Below, piece after piece: positions 44,169 to 52,776 of a stretch of DNA of 64,000 nucleotides. Each line of letters opens with the position of its first letter. Positions within the stretch are counted from its first letter, which is position 1. Source of the stretch: Desulfacinum sp. (GTDB taxonomy: Bacteria; Desulfobacterota; Syntrophobacteria; Syntrophobacterales; DSM-9756); the NCBI GenBank assembly GCA_014359885.1, contig JACIYN010000027.1:62001-126000 (forward strand). Direction: 5' to 3'. A model generated the notes under the pieces. The model was not told the DNA's origin, searched no databases, and saw only the letters and a list, made by a program, of their open reading frames with translations. The position numbers and the translations under genes were made by a program.

Positions 44169-45128
44169 TCACTTTCCAGTCCCTCTCCCATCGAGGAAAC
44201 GCCGGACCGCCTCCCGGGCGCCTGAGCTGGAGGACTTTCGAACCTGGGGCCAAAGCAGGCGGCAGTCTTCGTAGGTCAGCCCGCGCACGGCCAGCCAGGC
44301 TTTCGCCTCATCTTCCAGGTGCGGCGTTTCTCCCCGGCCGGGGACCATTTCCTTCTTTTCCAGCAGTTTCACATAGATCAGACTCTTGGCGGCAAGCACG
44401 TCCGCATCTTTTCCGTTCCAGTTGGGACGAAAGACATAGCGCAGCGTCAGAAGATCCCCCGGCCCCAGGACCTGTTTCCGGCCCAACAGGCGCCTCGCCC
44501 TCGCTGCCAAGGGCCAGACGGCGCGCATGCGGGCGGGTTCCCGAACCTTTCCTATCAGATGGGTGTAGAGGGCCCAGTGGATGTAACCCGCCTCCACATA
44601 GATGCGCGGGACGTCTTCCGCCGCCTTCGCCAAGGCCTCGGCCCGCAGGCGATCCCTCAGTCGGATCCGGGCTGCGTCCGCCTTGGCGAAAACCTTGACC
44701 GCCTCCACCACCTGATCGAACGGCTCCGTGACAGAGACTCGATAGTAGTGGAGAAGGGCCCCCGATGCCCGTCTTTCCACCCGATAGACCTGGGTTATGG
44801 CATCGCGGGGATCAAGCCTGTGAGCGGTCCCGCCGTCGGCAAAGAAATCATGGAGTTCCGAAAGCTTTTCCAGGTAGGGTTCCACCTGCAGGATCCGGAT
44901 GCCGGCTCCATGCAGGCGCCTGTAAAGACGGCAACAGGCCCGGGCGAAAACGGGGAATTCATAATCGGTCGCTTCCAGGTACTCCTCGATGCCCACTCGG
45001 CCGCTCAGCATGGCCTGGAATTGCGGGTGGGGAGGTTCCTCCAGCACCACCAGGTCGTGGGCGACCATGAGATCTTCCACGGTGGGGAGGACTTCCGGAC
45101 GATGTGTCGAAAAAACCAGCGTGATCAT
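44169..45128 (-). CDS. Protein of unknown function between mutY and the ChaN-like gene
   Basis: A 319-residue soluble protein starting MITLVFSTHRPEVLPTVEDL, with VVLEEPPHPQF and ATDYEFPVFARACCRLYRRL, then a mainly helical half. The early strand with THRPE and a following EEPPH loosely recall Glu/His motifs of the TraB/ChaN superfamily, which would fit the adjacent ChaN gene, but this is speculative. It overlaps mutY in ATGA and precedes the ChaN-like gene by 8 bp. Confidence 0.7.
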   Translation of the reverse strand: MITLVFSTHRPEVLPTVEDLMVAHDLVVLEEPPHPQFQAMLSGRVGIEEYLEATDYEFPVFARACCRLYRRLHGAGIRILQVEPYLEKLSELHDFFADGGTAHRLDPRDAITQVYRVERRASGALLHYYRVSVTEPFDQVVEAVKVFAKADAARIRLRDRLRAEALAKAAEDVPRIYVEAGYIHWALYTHLIGKVREPARMRAVWPLAARARRLLGRKQVLGPGDLLTLRYVFRPNWNGKDADVLAAKSLIYVKLLEKKEMVPGRGETPHLEDEAKAWLAVRGLTYEDCRLLWPQVRKSSSSGAREAVRRFLDGRGTGK

Positions 45129-46228
45129 GGTCCGGCGTCCTTTAAGTCTTGAAGGGCTCGGATGAGTCGACGATTGGCGGCCGGGAAGGCGAACCCGTCC
45201 AGTTCCGATGGGCGCACCCACTTCCACGCGGCGCAGGCCCTGGGATGCACGATCTGCCCCGGGGGATCCGGCACGCACCGGTAGGCATGCAAAGTCACCC
45301 GAAACCGGGTATAGGCGTGGCGGACCACTCCGATTTTATCCACAATCTTCACCCGCACCCCCAGTTCCTCTTCCATTTCCCGCACCAGGGCCGCTCGCGG
45401 TGTTTCCCCCTCCAGGGCCTTGCCCCCCGGAAACTCCCACAGGCCGGCGAAGAGCCCCCCTTCCGGCCTCTTTTGAATGTAGATCTTCCCGTTTTCCCGA
45501 AGCACTCCGACGGCCACCCGGAGCTCCTCCCACCGAGGCCTTGGGGATCGGACCGGACGATTTTCCACCGTCCCGTGGCGCAGGGCCAGGCAGTGCACCG
45601 CCACGGGGCACGCAAGACATTTGGGATGGGCGGGCGTGCAGATGACGGCACCCAGTTCCATGAGCGCCTGGTTGTAAAACCTGGCCTTTCCCGGAACGAG
45701 CCATTGGGTAGCGGCGCGGAGCACTTCGCGGCGACCTTCCGGAGATTTGGCGGGAACGTCCAGATCGAGCACCCGGGCTGCGACCCGCTCCACGTTCCCG
45801 TCCACCACGGGAACATCCCGGTTGTAGGCCAGGCTCAGGATGGCGGAAGCCGTGTAGGGCCCCACACCCGGCAGGACCCGCAGATCGGCCTCGGCTTCGG
45901 GAATCTTTCCGCCGAATCTTTCCATCACCAACCGGGCGGCCTTGAGCAGGTTTCTCGCCCGGGAATAGTAGCCCAGTCCCTCCCAATAGAGCAGGACCTC
46001 GTCCTCCGTGGCGGCCGCCAACGAAGGCACGTCGGGGAAGCGCTTCATCCATCGAAGGTAGTAGGGAACCACCGCCGCCACCTGCGTCTGTTGGAGCATG
46101 ATCTCGGAGACCCACACCCCGTAGGGGGAATAGTCACGGCGCCACGGAAGGTCCCGCTGGTTTTCCAGAAACCATTGGACGAGATCCCGGCCCACCTCCG
46201 ATGGTGTTCGATCCTGTGCGTGACACAA
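45125..46228 (-). CDS. mutY: A/G-specific adenine glycosylase MutY
   Basis: A 367-residue MutY. SEIMLQQTQVAAVVPYY contains the catalytic Glu, LPGVGPYTASAILSLAY the helix-hairpin-helix, VVDGNVERV the catalytic Asp, and C-x6-C-x2-C-x5-C (CTPAHPKCLACPVAVHC) the [4Fe-4S] loop. A C-terminal NUDIX-like domain (~235-360, GGLFAGLWEFPGGKALEGET) recognises 8-oxoG. TTG at 46228, 9 bp after GGGAG, is the best start; upstream in-frame ATGs lie in repeat-like DNA. Confidence 0.92.
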   Translation of the reverse strand: MCHAQDRTPSEVGRDLVQWFLENQRDLPWRRDYSPYGVWVSEIMLQQTQVAAVVPYYLRWMKRFPDVPSLAAATEDEVLLYWEGLGYYSRARNLLKAARLVMERFGGKIPEAEADLRVLPGVGPYTASAILSLAYNRDVPVVDGNVERVAARVLDLDVPAKSPEGRREVLRAATQWLVPGKARFYNQALMELGAVICTPAHPKCLACPVAVHCLALRHGTVENRPVRSPRPRWEELRVAVGVLRENGKIYIQKRPEGGLFAGLWEFPGGKALEGETPRAALVREMEEELGVRVKIVDKIGVVRHAYTRFRVTLHAYRCVPDPPGQIVHPRACAAWKWVRPSELDGFAFPAANRRLIRALQDLKDAGP

Positions 46229-46651
46229 AACTGTTTGCTCCCTATCTCTCAAAGTTTCACCCGAGCTTTCGATCCAGATCCCCCGTAAATTGAGCGATTT
46301 TTTCTTCGGGTGTCCCTTACACCGCATGATTGGCGGGCGGGGGTAAACCCCGCCCCTACCCAAAGGGTCCGTTCTTTTTTGTAGGGGCGACCTTTAAGCC
46401 CGCCCTTCAAGACCTGTCCGCGAAAAAGATTCATCCAATCCAGGTCCTCTTTAGTCACTTTCTCCCGCTTCCGCCACCCGTCGTTCCGTCGTCCCAAATG
46501 CGCCTGGGCGGGCGGCTTCGGATCCGCTCAGATTGACTTTTCGTGTGCCCTGTGTTGATTAGATCAGGAGTCGGTCGAAGGAACGCCCGGCGGATCCGCC
46601 TTCTCGACACGCCCGTGTTACAGACGTTTCCGGTCTGAAGGAGCGACCCGG
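46229..46651. other. Gene-free region with inverted GC-rich repeats
   Basis: 423 bp. GGCGGGGGTAAACCCCGCCC at about 46334-46353 and GTAGGGGCGACC at 46381-46392, followed by AAGCCCGCCC, are related to the palindromic GTAGGGGCGAA family. Must carry the promoters of mutY and the exporter; none was convincing. Confidence 0.5.
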
Positions 46652-49147
46652 ATGATCCTAAAAAAATCCCTCTGGTCCTGGGCCCTCACCCGTTGCCGGG
46701 GCCTTCAGGCCCTGCTGTTGCTACTCATCGTCTTCACGGTCTTTTTCAGGGTCTTTCCCCTGGAAATGCAGAAGAGAATCATCAACGAGGCCGTTCGGTT
46801 TCGAAAGATCCACACGCTCTTCGTCTATTGCGGCCTCTACATGGGCGCCGTCCTCCTGGCCGGCCTGCTCAAGTACGCCATCAACGTTCTCCAAGGCTAC
46901 ATCGGCCAGAAGATCCTGGTGGAGATGCGCACGGGTCTCTACCGCCACATCCTGCAACTGCCCATCGGGTTCTACCGGCGGACCCAGCCCGGCATGGTCA
47001 TCTCTTCGCTCACGGCGGAAATTTCTTCGGTGGCCGACTTTCTCGGAAGCGCCGTGGCCGTTCCCGTGGTCAACGTTCTCACGCTGGCCACCTTCGGCGC
47101 TTACATGTTCTATCTCAATCCGTTGCTGGCCGTCCTGAGCCTGGCCATCTATCCCTTCGAAATCGCCATCATCCCCTTCCTCCAGAAGCGTTTCAACCGG
47201 CTGAACAGTGAGCGGGTGACCGTGACCCGGGCCATGAGCAACGCCGTTGGAGAAGCTGTGTCCGGGATCCACGAGATCCATGCCAACGCCAGCTACGACC
47301 TGGAGAACGAAAAGGTGGCGCGCTTCTCCCGGAACCTCCTTCAGTTGCGCCACCGGATGAATCTCTACAAGTTCGGAATCAAGTTTACCAACAACTTCTT
47401 TCAAAGCCTGGGACCCTTCCTCCTTTTCCTCATCGGCGGCTACTTGAGCATCCAAGGGCGTTTCAGCCTGGGCGCCCTGGTGGCGTTCCTGTCCGCCTAC
47501 GAAAAGCTCTACGACCCTTGGAAGGAGCTCATGGATTTCTATCAAGATTACCAGAACGCCTCCGTTTCCTATCGAAGGATCCAGGAAGCCTTCGACGTGC
47601 AGCCCGAGTTTCGGATCTCCGACCCCGAGCCGAAACCGGTGCACATCAGCGGGCACGTGAGGGTAGAAGATCTGTCCTTCGAGGTGGACGGCCACATCCG
47701 CCTGCTGGAGCAGATCAACGTGGAACTCAAACCCGGCCAGCGCCTGGCACTTGTCGGCCTATCGGGGAGCGGCAAGAGCACGCTGGCCATGATCATGGCC
47801 CAGCTGTACCGCTACGACTACGGCCACGTCTATTTGGACCAATACGAGTTGAAAGAACTGGCCAAAGCGGAACTGACGCCGCACCTGGGTTTTGTGGCTC
47901 AATACCCTTTTATTTTCGACGGCTCCATCCGCGAAAACATTCTCTATGGCTTCCGCGCCATGGCGGCCTTCGATGGGGGTACGTCGGAACCCGTGGAACC
48001 CGCCCCCGGGGAGGTCCTGGATATCGTGGAGCGCGTGGGGCTGACGGAAGATGTTCTCCGCTTCGGGCTCAACACCGTCCTGGGACGCGAATGCTGCGAG
48101 GAATTGACGGCCAAGGTCCTTCGGGCCCGACGCCTTCTCCACCAGACCTGGGGATCCCAGCTGGGCGACTCCGTGGAGTTCTTCCAGGAAGGCACCTTTC
48201 TCGACTACAGCAGCATCGCCACCAACATCGTATTCGGCTACCCGGTCCGGGAAGGGCGGCCGTGCGAGATCCTTCCCAAGAGCCCGCGGTTCCGTGCCTT
48301 CCTGGAGGAAAGCGGGCTGTGGGAGCCCCTCCTCGCCCTGGGGCTCGACGTGGCCCGGAGGACCGTGCCCCTTCTGAGCGATCTTCGAGACGATCCGTTC
48401 TTCTTCCAGCAGTCTCCCATTCCAGCCGATGAATTGGATCTTTACCGCCACATCCTGGAGCACTACCGAGGTCCCTCCGTTCCGATCCACCCGCGTGATA
48501 CGGAGCCCCTTCTTGCTTTGGCTCTGCGCACCATTCCCGGAAAGCACAAGATGGTGGTGGTACCCCAAGCCCTCCGGTCCAAGATCCTGGAAGCCCGGCC
48601 GCTCTTTCGCGACTACTGCAGTCAAAAGGACCCGGACGCCTTCGTCTACTACAGCGAGAACGAGTATCTCTACAGCCGCACCCTGTTGGAAAACCTGCTC
48701 TTCGGCAGGCTGAAAGAGGAGGCTTCCTGGGTGTGGGACAAGGTCATGGAAGCCGTTCTGGAAATTCTCCGCAAGGAAAATCTTTACGACCATGTCCTTC
48801 ATCTGGGGCTGGAATTCCAAGTGGGCAGCAAGGGAGATCGGCTCTCGGGAGGCCAAAAGCAGAAAGTGGGCATCGCCCGGGCGCTGCTCAAGAAGCCTCG
48901 AGTGCTCATCCTGGACGAGGCGACCGCCAGCCTGGACATGGCAAGCCAGCACCGGATCCAGCACTACCTGGATGTGGAACTGCGAGGCAAGACCACCATC
49001 ATTTCCGTAGCCCACCGGCTGGAAACCATCCGCGATTACGACCTGATCGCCGTCATGAAGTCCGGGCAGATCGTGGAAATCGGAGGATACGAAGAACTGC
49101 TGGAGAGAAAGGGGTTGTTTTATGAGCTCGTACGAGGACACCAATAG
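46652..49147 (+). CDS. ABC exporter with a triplicated Q-loop/helical segment in its ATPase domain
   Basis: An 831-residue fused permease-ATPase. Residues ~1-300 are a six-helix exporter membrane domain. The ATPase has Walker A GLSGSGKST (369-377), Q-loop FVAQYPFIFDGSIRENILYG (Q417), LSGGQ at 731-735, Walker B VLILDEA (751-757) and H-loop His788. Q-loop to LSGGQ spans about 314 residues rather than the usual 55-60. The extra ~255 residues contain two more Q-loop-like segments, VEFFQEGTFLDYSSIATNIV (508-527) and FVYYSENEYLYSRTLLENLL (664-683), each followed by a helix resembling GLTEDVLRFGL. Substrate unknown. A cNMP-binding gene overlaps its end. Confidence 0.88.
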   Translation: MILKKSLWSWALTRCRGLQALLLLLIVFTVFFRVFPLEMQKRIINEAVRFRKIHTLFVYCGLYMGAVLLAGLLKYAINVLQGYIGQKILVEMRTGLYRHILQLPIGFYRRTQPGMVISSLTAEISSVADFLGSAVAVPVVNVLTLATFGAYMFYLNPLLAVLSLAIYPFEIAIIPFLQKRFNRLNSERVTVTRAMSNAVGEAVSGIHEIHANASYDLENEKVARFSRNLLQLRHRMNLYKFGIKFTNNFFQSLGPFLLFLIGGYLSIQGRFSLGALVAFLSAYEKLYDPWKELMDFYQDYQNASVSYRRIQEAFDVQPEFRISDPEPKPVHISGHVRVEDLSFEVDGHIRLLEQINVELKPGQRLALVGLSGSGKSTLAMIMAQLYRYDYGHVYLDQYELKELAKAELTPHLGFVAQYPFIFDGSIRENILYGFRAMAAFDGGTSEPVEPAPGEVLDIVERVGLTEDVLRFGLNTVLGRECCEELTAKVLRARRLLHQTWGSQLGDSVEFFQEGTFLDYSSIATNIVFGYPVREGRPCEILPKSPRFRAFLEESGLWEPLLALGLDVARRTVPLLSDLRDDPFFFQQSPIPADELDLYRHILEHYRGPSVPIHPRDTEPLLALALRTIPGKHKMVVVPQALRSKILEARPLFRDYCSQKDPDAFVYYSENEYLYSRTLLENLLFGRLKEEASWVWDKVMEAVLEILRKENLYDHVLHLGLEFQVGSKGDRLSGGQKQKVGIARALLKKPRVLILDEATASLDMASQHRIQHYLDVELRGKTTIISVAHRLETIRDYDLIAVMKSGQIVEIGGYEELLERKGLFYELVRGHQ

Positions 49148-49649
49148 GGAATCTTTGGGTTCGGCCTCCGGCGGTATGGAGTGCGCCTGCGAGCTGGACC
49201 AAAACGTGGAGATTCTGCGACGGGTGGACGTCTTCGCCGGAGTTCCCTTGGAGCGCCTCAAGGTCTACGCGCTCCTTTGCAAGCGGCGCCGTTTTGAAAA
49301 GGGGCAGTTCATTTTCCAGCAGGGGGAAGCCGACGACAAGGCCTACATCCTGATCGAGGGGACGGCTCAGGTAATCCGCCAGTACGAGGACCACAGCTTC
49401 CTCGTCCACGAGCTGCATCCCGGCGACTTTTTCGGCGGGCTTGCCCTGCTGGCCGACGTGAAGCGGCTGTTCGCCGTGCGGGCGACCACCGACGTGGAGG
49501 TCCTCACGATCGACAGGGAGAGCTTCCGCAAGATCCTCCGCCAATTTCCGGAGCTTGTGGAAAAGATCCTGGATGTCATGATCGGGAGGATCGTCCGAAT
49601 GGAAGAAAAGCTCCTGGAACGTCACATCCACGAGTGCGTAATCCAATAG
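49122..49649 (+). CDS. Cyclic-nucleotide-binding domain protein
   Basis: A 175-residue protein with one CAP-type effector domain (~30-150): FEKGQFIFQQGEADDKAYIL, then VHELHPGDFFGGLALLADVK, the phosphate-binding cassette region, without the usual Arg/Ser pair clearly present. No DNA-binding domain follows, so it is not a transcription factor. It overlaps the exporter by 26 bp and precedes the rhodanese-ferritin gene by 12 bp, suggesting a regulatory or structural subunit of this locus. Confidence 0.85.
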   Translation: MSSYEDTNRESLGSASGGMECACELDQNVEILRRVDVFAGVPLERLKVYALLCKRRRFEKGQFIFQQGEADDKAYILIEGTAQVIRQYEDHSFLVHELHPGDFFGGLALLADVKRLFAVRATTDVEVLTIDRESFRKILRQFPELVEKILDVMIGRIVRMEEKLLERHIHECVIQ

Positions 49650-49661
49650 GGAGAGAGGGCC

Positions 49662-50507
49662 ATGGCCGACCAACGGAAATCACCAAGAATCCGTTCCCTT
49701 TTTATCGATGAGCTGGACGATTACCGCAGGACCCACAAGGAAAAGGACTATGTGCTGATCGATGTGCGGGAGCCGGCCGAATACGAGGCGGGCCATATCC
49801 CCGGGGCCCGGCTTCTTCCCCTGAGCGTCCTGGAGGCGCATCTGGCGGAACTGGATCCGCAACGGGACCTTCTTTTCTATTGCGCCAGCGGAGGCCGTTC
49901 GCAGGCCGCCGCGCTGCTGGCGGCCGACGCCCATCCCGACGCCAAGGCCCTCATCAACCTGGTGGGAGGTTACTACGCCTGGAGCGGGAAGGAGCTCCTC
50001 GATTTTCCGCGCGTCAAGATCTTTCAGGATGTCACCGACCCCCGCCGCGCGCTGCAGCAGGCCATGGATCTGGAGAAAGGCGCTTGGCTCTTCTACGCAC
50101 ACGCCCAAGAACTCCTGGGGGATTCCCCCATGGCCGAGGCCGCCCGATCCCTCCAGGATCTCGAACGTCGCCACGCCCACGTCCTCTATCGGATCCTCAC
50201 CCGCCACGATCCGGAAGAGCCTCTAGCCCCGTTCGATGAGCTCTTTGATTCCCTGGAAGGGGCCCTTCTGGAAAGCGGTGCCGATCCGGCCGACGAACTG
50301 GCCCGGCTGCGAACCCTACCTTACAACGACTGCACCGCGTTTGGCGAGTTGGCCCTGGACATTGAATACGCGGCTTGGGATCTTTACAGAAACGCCGCCG
50401 CCTTGCCCGTTTCCGACCCCGTGCGGGAAATCTTCCTGGAACTAGCGGAGCAGGAAAAGGCCCACGTGCGGGTGATCGCCAAAACGTTTGCCAAGTGCCT
50501 TTCCTAG
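49662..50507 (+). CDS. Rhodanese-ferritin-like fusion protein
   Basis: A 281-residue fusion. A rhodanese domain (~10-115) has DVREPAEYEAGHIPGA and the active-site loop FYCASGGRSQAA with Cys; VGGYYAWSG closes it. The second half (~125-280) is a rubrerythrin/ferritin-like four-helix domain with DLEKGAWLFYAHAQ, LQDLERRHAHVLYRI and LAEQEKAHVRVIAKTF, giving ExxH-type iron ligands. Persulfide handling joined to a di-iron site suggests sulfur or peroxide stress. Its TAG stop lies in the left end of a MITE-like element. Confidence 0.87.
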   Translation: MADQRKSPRIRSLFIDELDDYRRTHKEKDYVLIDVREPAEYEAGHIPGARLLPLSVLEAHLAELDPQRDLLFYCASGGRSQAAALLAADAHPDAKALINLVGGYYAWSGKELLDFPRVKIFQDVTDPRRALQQAMDLEKGAWLFYAHAQELLGDSPMAEAARSLQDLERRHAHVLYRILTRHDPEEPLAPFDELFDSLEGALLESGADPADELARLRTLPYNDCTAFGELALDIEYAAWDLYRNAAALPVSDPVREIFLELAEQEKAHVRVIAKTFAKCLS

Positions 50508-50727
50508 GAGCCTGTCTGAGAATGGTCTTCAGGCTCAAGAGGCCGGGAATTTCCAATCACTTCGTAGCCGCGGGGCTTCAGCCCCGCGGAAAAGGGACCA
50601 TCCTAAACCAATGAACTGACAGGGAATACCCGATGGGCCATCCGACATTCGGGGATTCCTCCGCAGCCCTAAAGGGCTGCGCTACGAGAAAAAAGATCAT
50701 CCGTGACGTTTTCAGGCAGACTCCTAG
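50504..50727. mobile_element. MITE-like element with terminal inverted repeats, second copy
   Basis: 224 bp bounded by CTAGGAGCCTGTCTGAGAA and, inverted, CTAGGAGTCTGCCTGAAAA. The ends resemble those at 13510-13657. The interior has CGGGGCTTCAGCCCCG and CAGCCCTAAAGGGCTG hairpins. Its left end supplies the stop of the rhodanese-ferritin gene. No transposase. Confidence 0.7.
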
Positions 50728-50953
50728 CCCATACGGCGACCAGGTTGACCTGGCCTGCTCGATTTGTTCGACTACTACAGGCCCTTTCACCCCAGTGAAG
50801 GAGAGGTCGTCATGGTTCGCCTCCCCCTCAAGATGCCCATAATAACGCCTCGGAAGGACCTCGCAACGGTGCTTCCGGGGCCACAGCCGATGAGCCCTCG
50901 TTTCTCTGGCGGGGGCACCCGATGAACACCCATGGAAATCGAGGGGGAAAGCC
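50728..50953. other. Non-coding stretch between MITE and second cNMP gene
   Basis: 226 bp; with the adjoining MITE it makes a 446-bp gene-free region. It ends in the GAGGGGG ribosome site of the next gene. No other element was recognised. Confidence 0.4.
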
Positions 50954-51442
50954 ATGTTTATCCAGCAGTCGGATCTCTTCCGTGATCTGGACAACCGCAT
51001 CATCGCCCAGTTCATGGACCAATCGGAGAAGATCACCATTGAACCGGGGACTATCCTCTTCCGGGAAGGGGACCCCGCCACCCATTTCTTTGTTCTGCTC
51101 AAGGGGAATATCAAGCTCACCCTGGAAGAAGGCAGCTTCGTGGCCTACCTGGTGAGCAAACCCGGAGAGGTCTTCGGATGGTCCAGCCTCATGGACAGGC
51201 CCACCTATTCGGCAACGGCCACGGCTCTTTCGGAAACCCGTGCGGTGCGCATTCCGGGAGAGGCCATGCGGCGGATTCTGGAAAGCCATCCTGAGAGCGC
51301 CATGCGCTTCTACAGACGCCTGGCCAAGACTTTGGGACACCGCCTGCTCAAGACCTACGAAGCGGTCACTTCCGTTTCCCGGGCGTATACGGCCGAATCC
51401 CATGGCACCGAACAAATCCTGAGCATGGGCACGCCGGAGTGA
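50954..51442 (+). CDS. Second cyclic-nucleotide-binding domain protein (Crp-like, no DNA-binding domain)
   Basis: A 162-residue Crp-type effector domain: IEPGTILFREGDPATHFFVL, GEVFGWSSLMDRPTYSATAT (phosphate-binding-cassette position) and a C-helix (RILESHPESAMRFYRRLAKT). It ends without a helix-turn-helix. Start after GAGGGGG. It follows the exporter/rhodanese locus on the same strand and is probably functionally linked, though separated by a repeat element. Confidence 0.82.
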   Translation: MFIQQSDLFRDLDNRIIAQFMDQSEKITIEPGTILFREGDPATHFFVLLKGNIKLTLEEGSFVAYLVSKPGEVFGWSSLMDRPTYSATATALSETRAVRIPGEAMRRILESHPESAMRFYRRLAKTLGHRLLKTYEAVTSVSRAYTAESHGTEQILSMGTPE

Positions 51443-51771
51443 ACCCCTGCCCCGTTAAGCCGCCGGCCTCCACCGGCCGGCGGCTCCTCCCTTGCGCAAT
51501 CCCCATCCTTCGGCTACACGTAAAGAGGTGCCGGTCGCGACGGTCCGTGCGCCACTGTGTTCCATGTCTTTTTTCGCCGAATTCGAACCTTTTCTTATGG
51601 GTTTTCTTTGTCACCGAGGGGTGAGCGGGCGCAGGATCGCTCCCGTCTCTACCCGAAAGGTTTATCTGTTTTCGCAGGGGCGGGCTCCCCATCCGCCCGT
51701 CGAAACCCCATGATGGGAAGGAACCGCCCCATCTGAGCTCCATAGAGCCCGCTCAATTCAGGAAGGAGTCC
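51443..51771. other. Gene-free region upstream of the P1 peptidase
   Basis: 329 bp. CCGCCGGCCTCCACCGGCCG just after the stop at 51442 forms a hairpin that may terminate transcription. GCAGGGGCGGGC at about 51677 followed by CCGCCC resembles the GTAGGGGCGAA repeat family. No gene was seen. Confidence 0.4.
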
Positions 51772-52776
51772 ATGGAAAACCACACGCTTACCGCTTTGCC
51801 GGGAATCCGGGTGGGACATGCTCAGACGGAAACCGGCCTTTCGGGTTGTACGGTGATCCTGTTGGAGGACGGTTGCGCGGCCGGAGTGGACATCCGCGGC
51901 GGGGCCCCGGGCACCTACGGCACGGAAGGCCTCAACCCTCTCAACCTGGTGGATCGGGTCCACGCTGTCTTCCTCACGGGAGGAAGCGCTTTCGGCCTGG
52001 CGGTGGGCGACGGGGTGCGCCGGTATCTAAAGGACCGCGGCGTTGGATTTCAGACGGAATACGGCGTGGTTCCCATCGTTTGCGGGGCGGTGATCTTCGA
52101 TCTGGGCATCAACCGGCACGGTTCCCCGCCCGATGCGGCCCTGGGCATCCGGGCATGCGAGTCCGCCTCGACACGCCCGGTTGAGGAAGGGTGTGTGGGC
52201 GCGGGATGCGGGGCCACCGTGGGCAAACTCTTGGGTTTGGATCACGCCATGAAGGGCGGACTGGGTTCCCATCTCCTTCGGACTCCTTCGGGCCTTTGCG
52301 TGGCGGCCTTGGCAGTGGTGAACCCCTTCGGCGATGTGGTGGACCGCGCTTCGGGCCGCATCCTGGCCGGCTGCCGGACGGCTCCGGACAAAGACGAAAT
52401 CCTGGATTCCCAACAGGCTCTGCTGGAGCGAAAGCGCCTGCGGGGATTTTCCGCCGGCGAGAACACCGTGCTCGGCGTGATCGCCACCAACGCCGCCATG
52501 GGCAAGGTGGGTCTCACCAAAGTGGCGCAGATGGCCCACGACGGCCTGGCTCGAAGCATCGTCCCCTGCCACACCCAGTACGACGGGGACACGGTTTTCG
52601 CCTTGAGCTGCGGAGACCTGCAGGACGTGGAGGTGAGCATCGTGGGGAGCCTGGCCGCCCAGTGCTTGGAGGCGGCCGTCATCCGTGCGGTGCGCGCCGC
52701 CCGAAGCCGAGGAGGGCTTCCGGCGGCATGCGATCTCACACCGGCCGCTCCAGGCCGAATCGGAGGAGGCGACTAA
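51772..52776 (+). CDS. P1-family peptidase (DmpA/BapA-like aminopeptidase)
   Basis: A 334-residue N-terminal-nucleophile peptidase of the DmpA family. GIRVGHAQTETGLSGCTVIL, VFLTGGSAFGLAVGDGVRRY and the self-cleavage region before the late Ser (VLGVIATNAAMGKV, PCHTQYDGDTVFALS) are visible. Members cleave N-terminal D- or beta-amino residues. GGAGT lies upstream of the ATG. Its stop overlaps that of the convergent PilZ gene by 4 bp. Confidence 0.88.
   Translation: MENHTLTALPGIRVGHAQTETGLSGCTVILLEDGCAAGVDIRGGAPGTYGTEGLNPLNLVDRVHAVFLTGGSAFGLAVGDGVRRYLKDRGVGFQTEYGVVPIVCGAVIFDLGINRHGSPPDAALGIRACESASTRPVEEGCVGAGCGATVGKLLGLDHAMKGGLGSHLLRTPSGLCVAALAVVNPFGDVVDRASGRILAGCRTAPDKDEILDSQQALLERKRLRGFSAGENTVLGVIATNAAMGKVGLTKVAQMAHDGLARSIVPCHTQYDGDTVFALSCGDLQDVEVSIVGSLAAQCLEAAVIRAVRAARSRGGLPAACDLTPAAPGRIGGGD

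Noticed and set aside
46533-46564. Promoter for the ABC exporter at TTGACT
   Set aside because: The -35 is acceptable but no hexamer at proper spacing resembles TATAAT.
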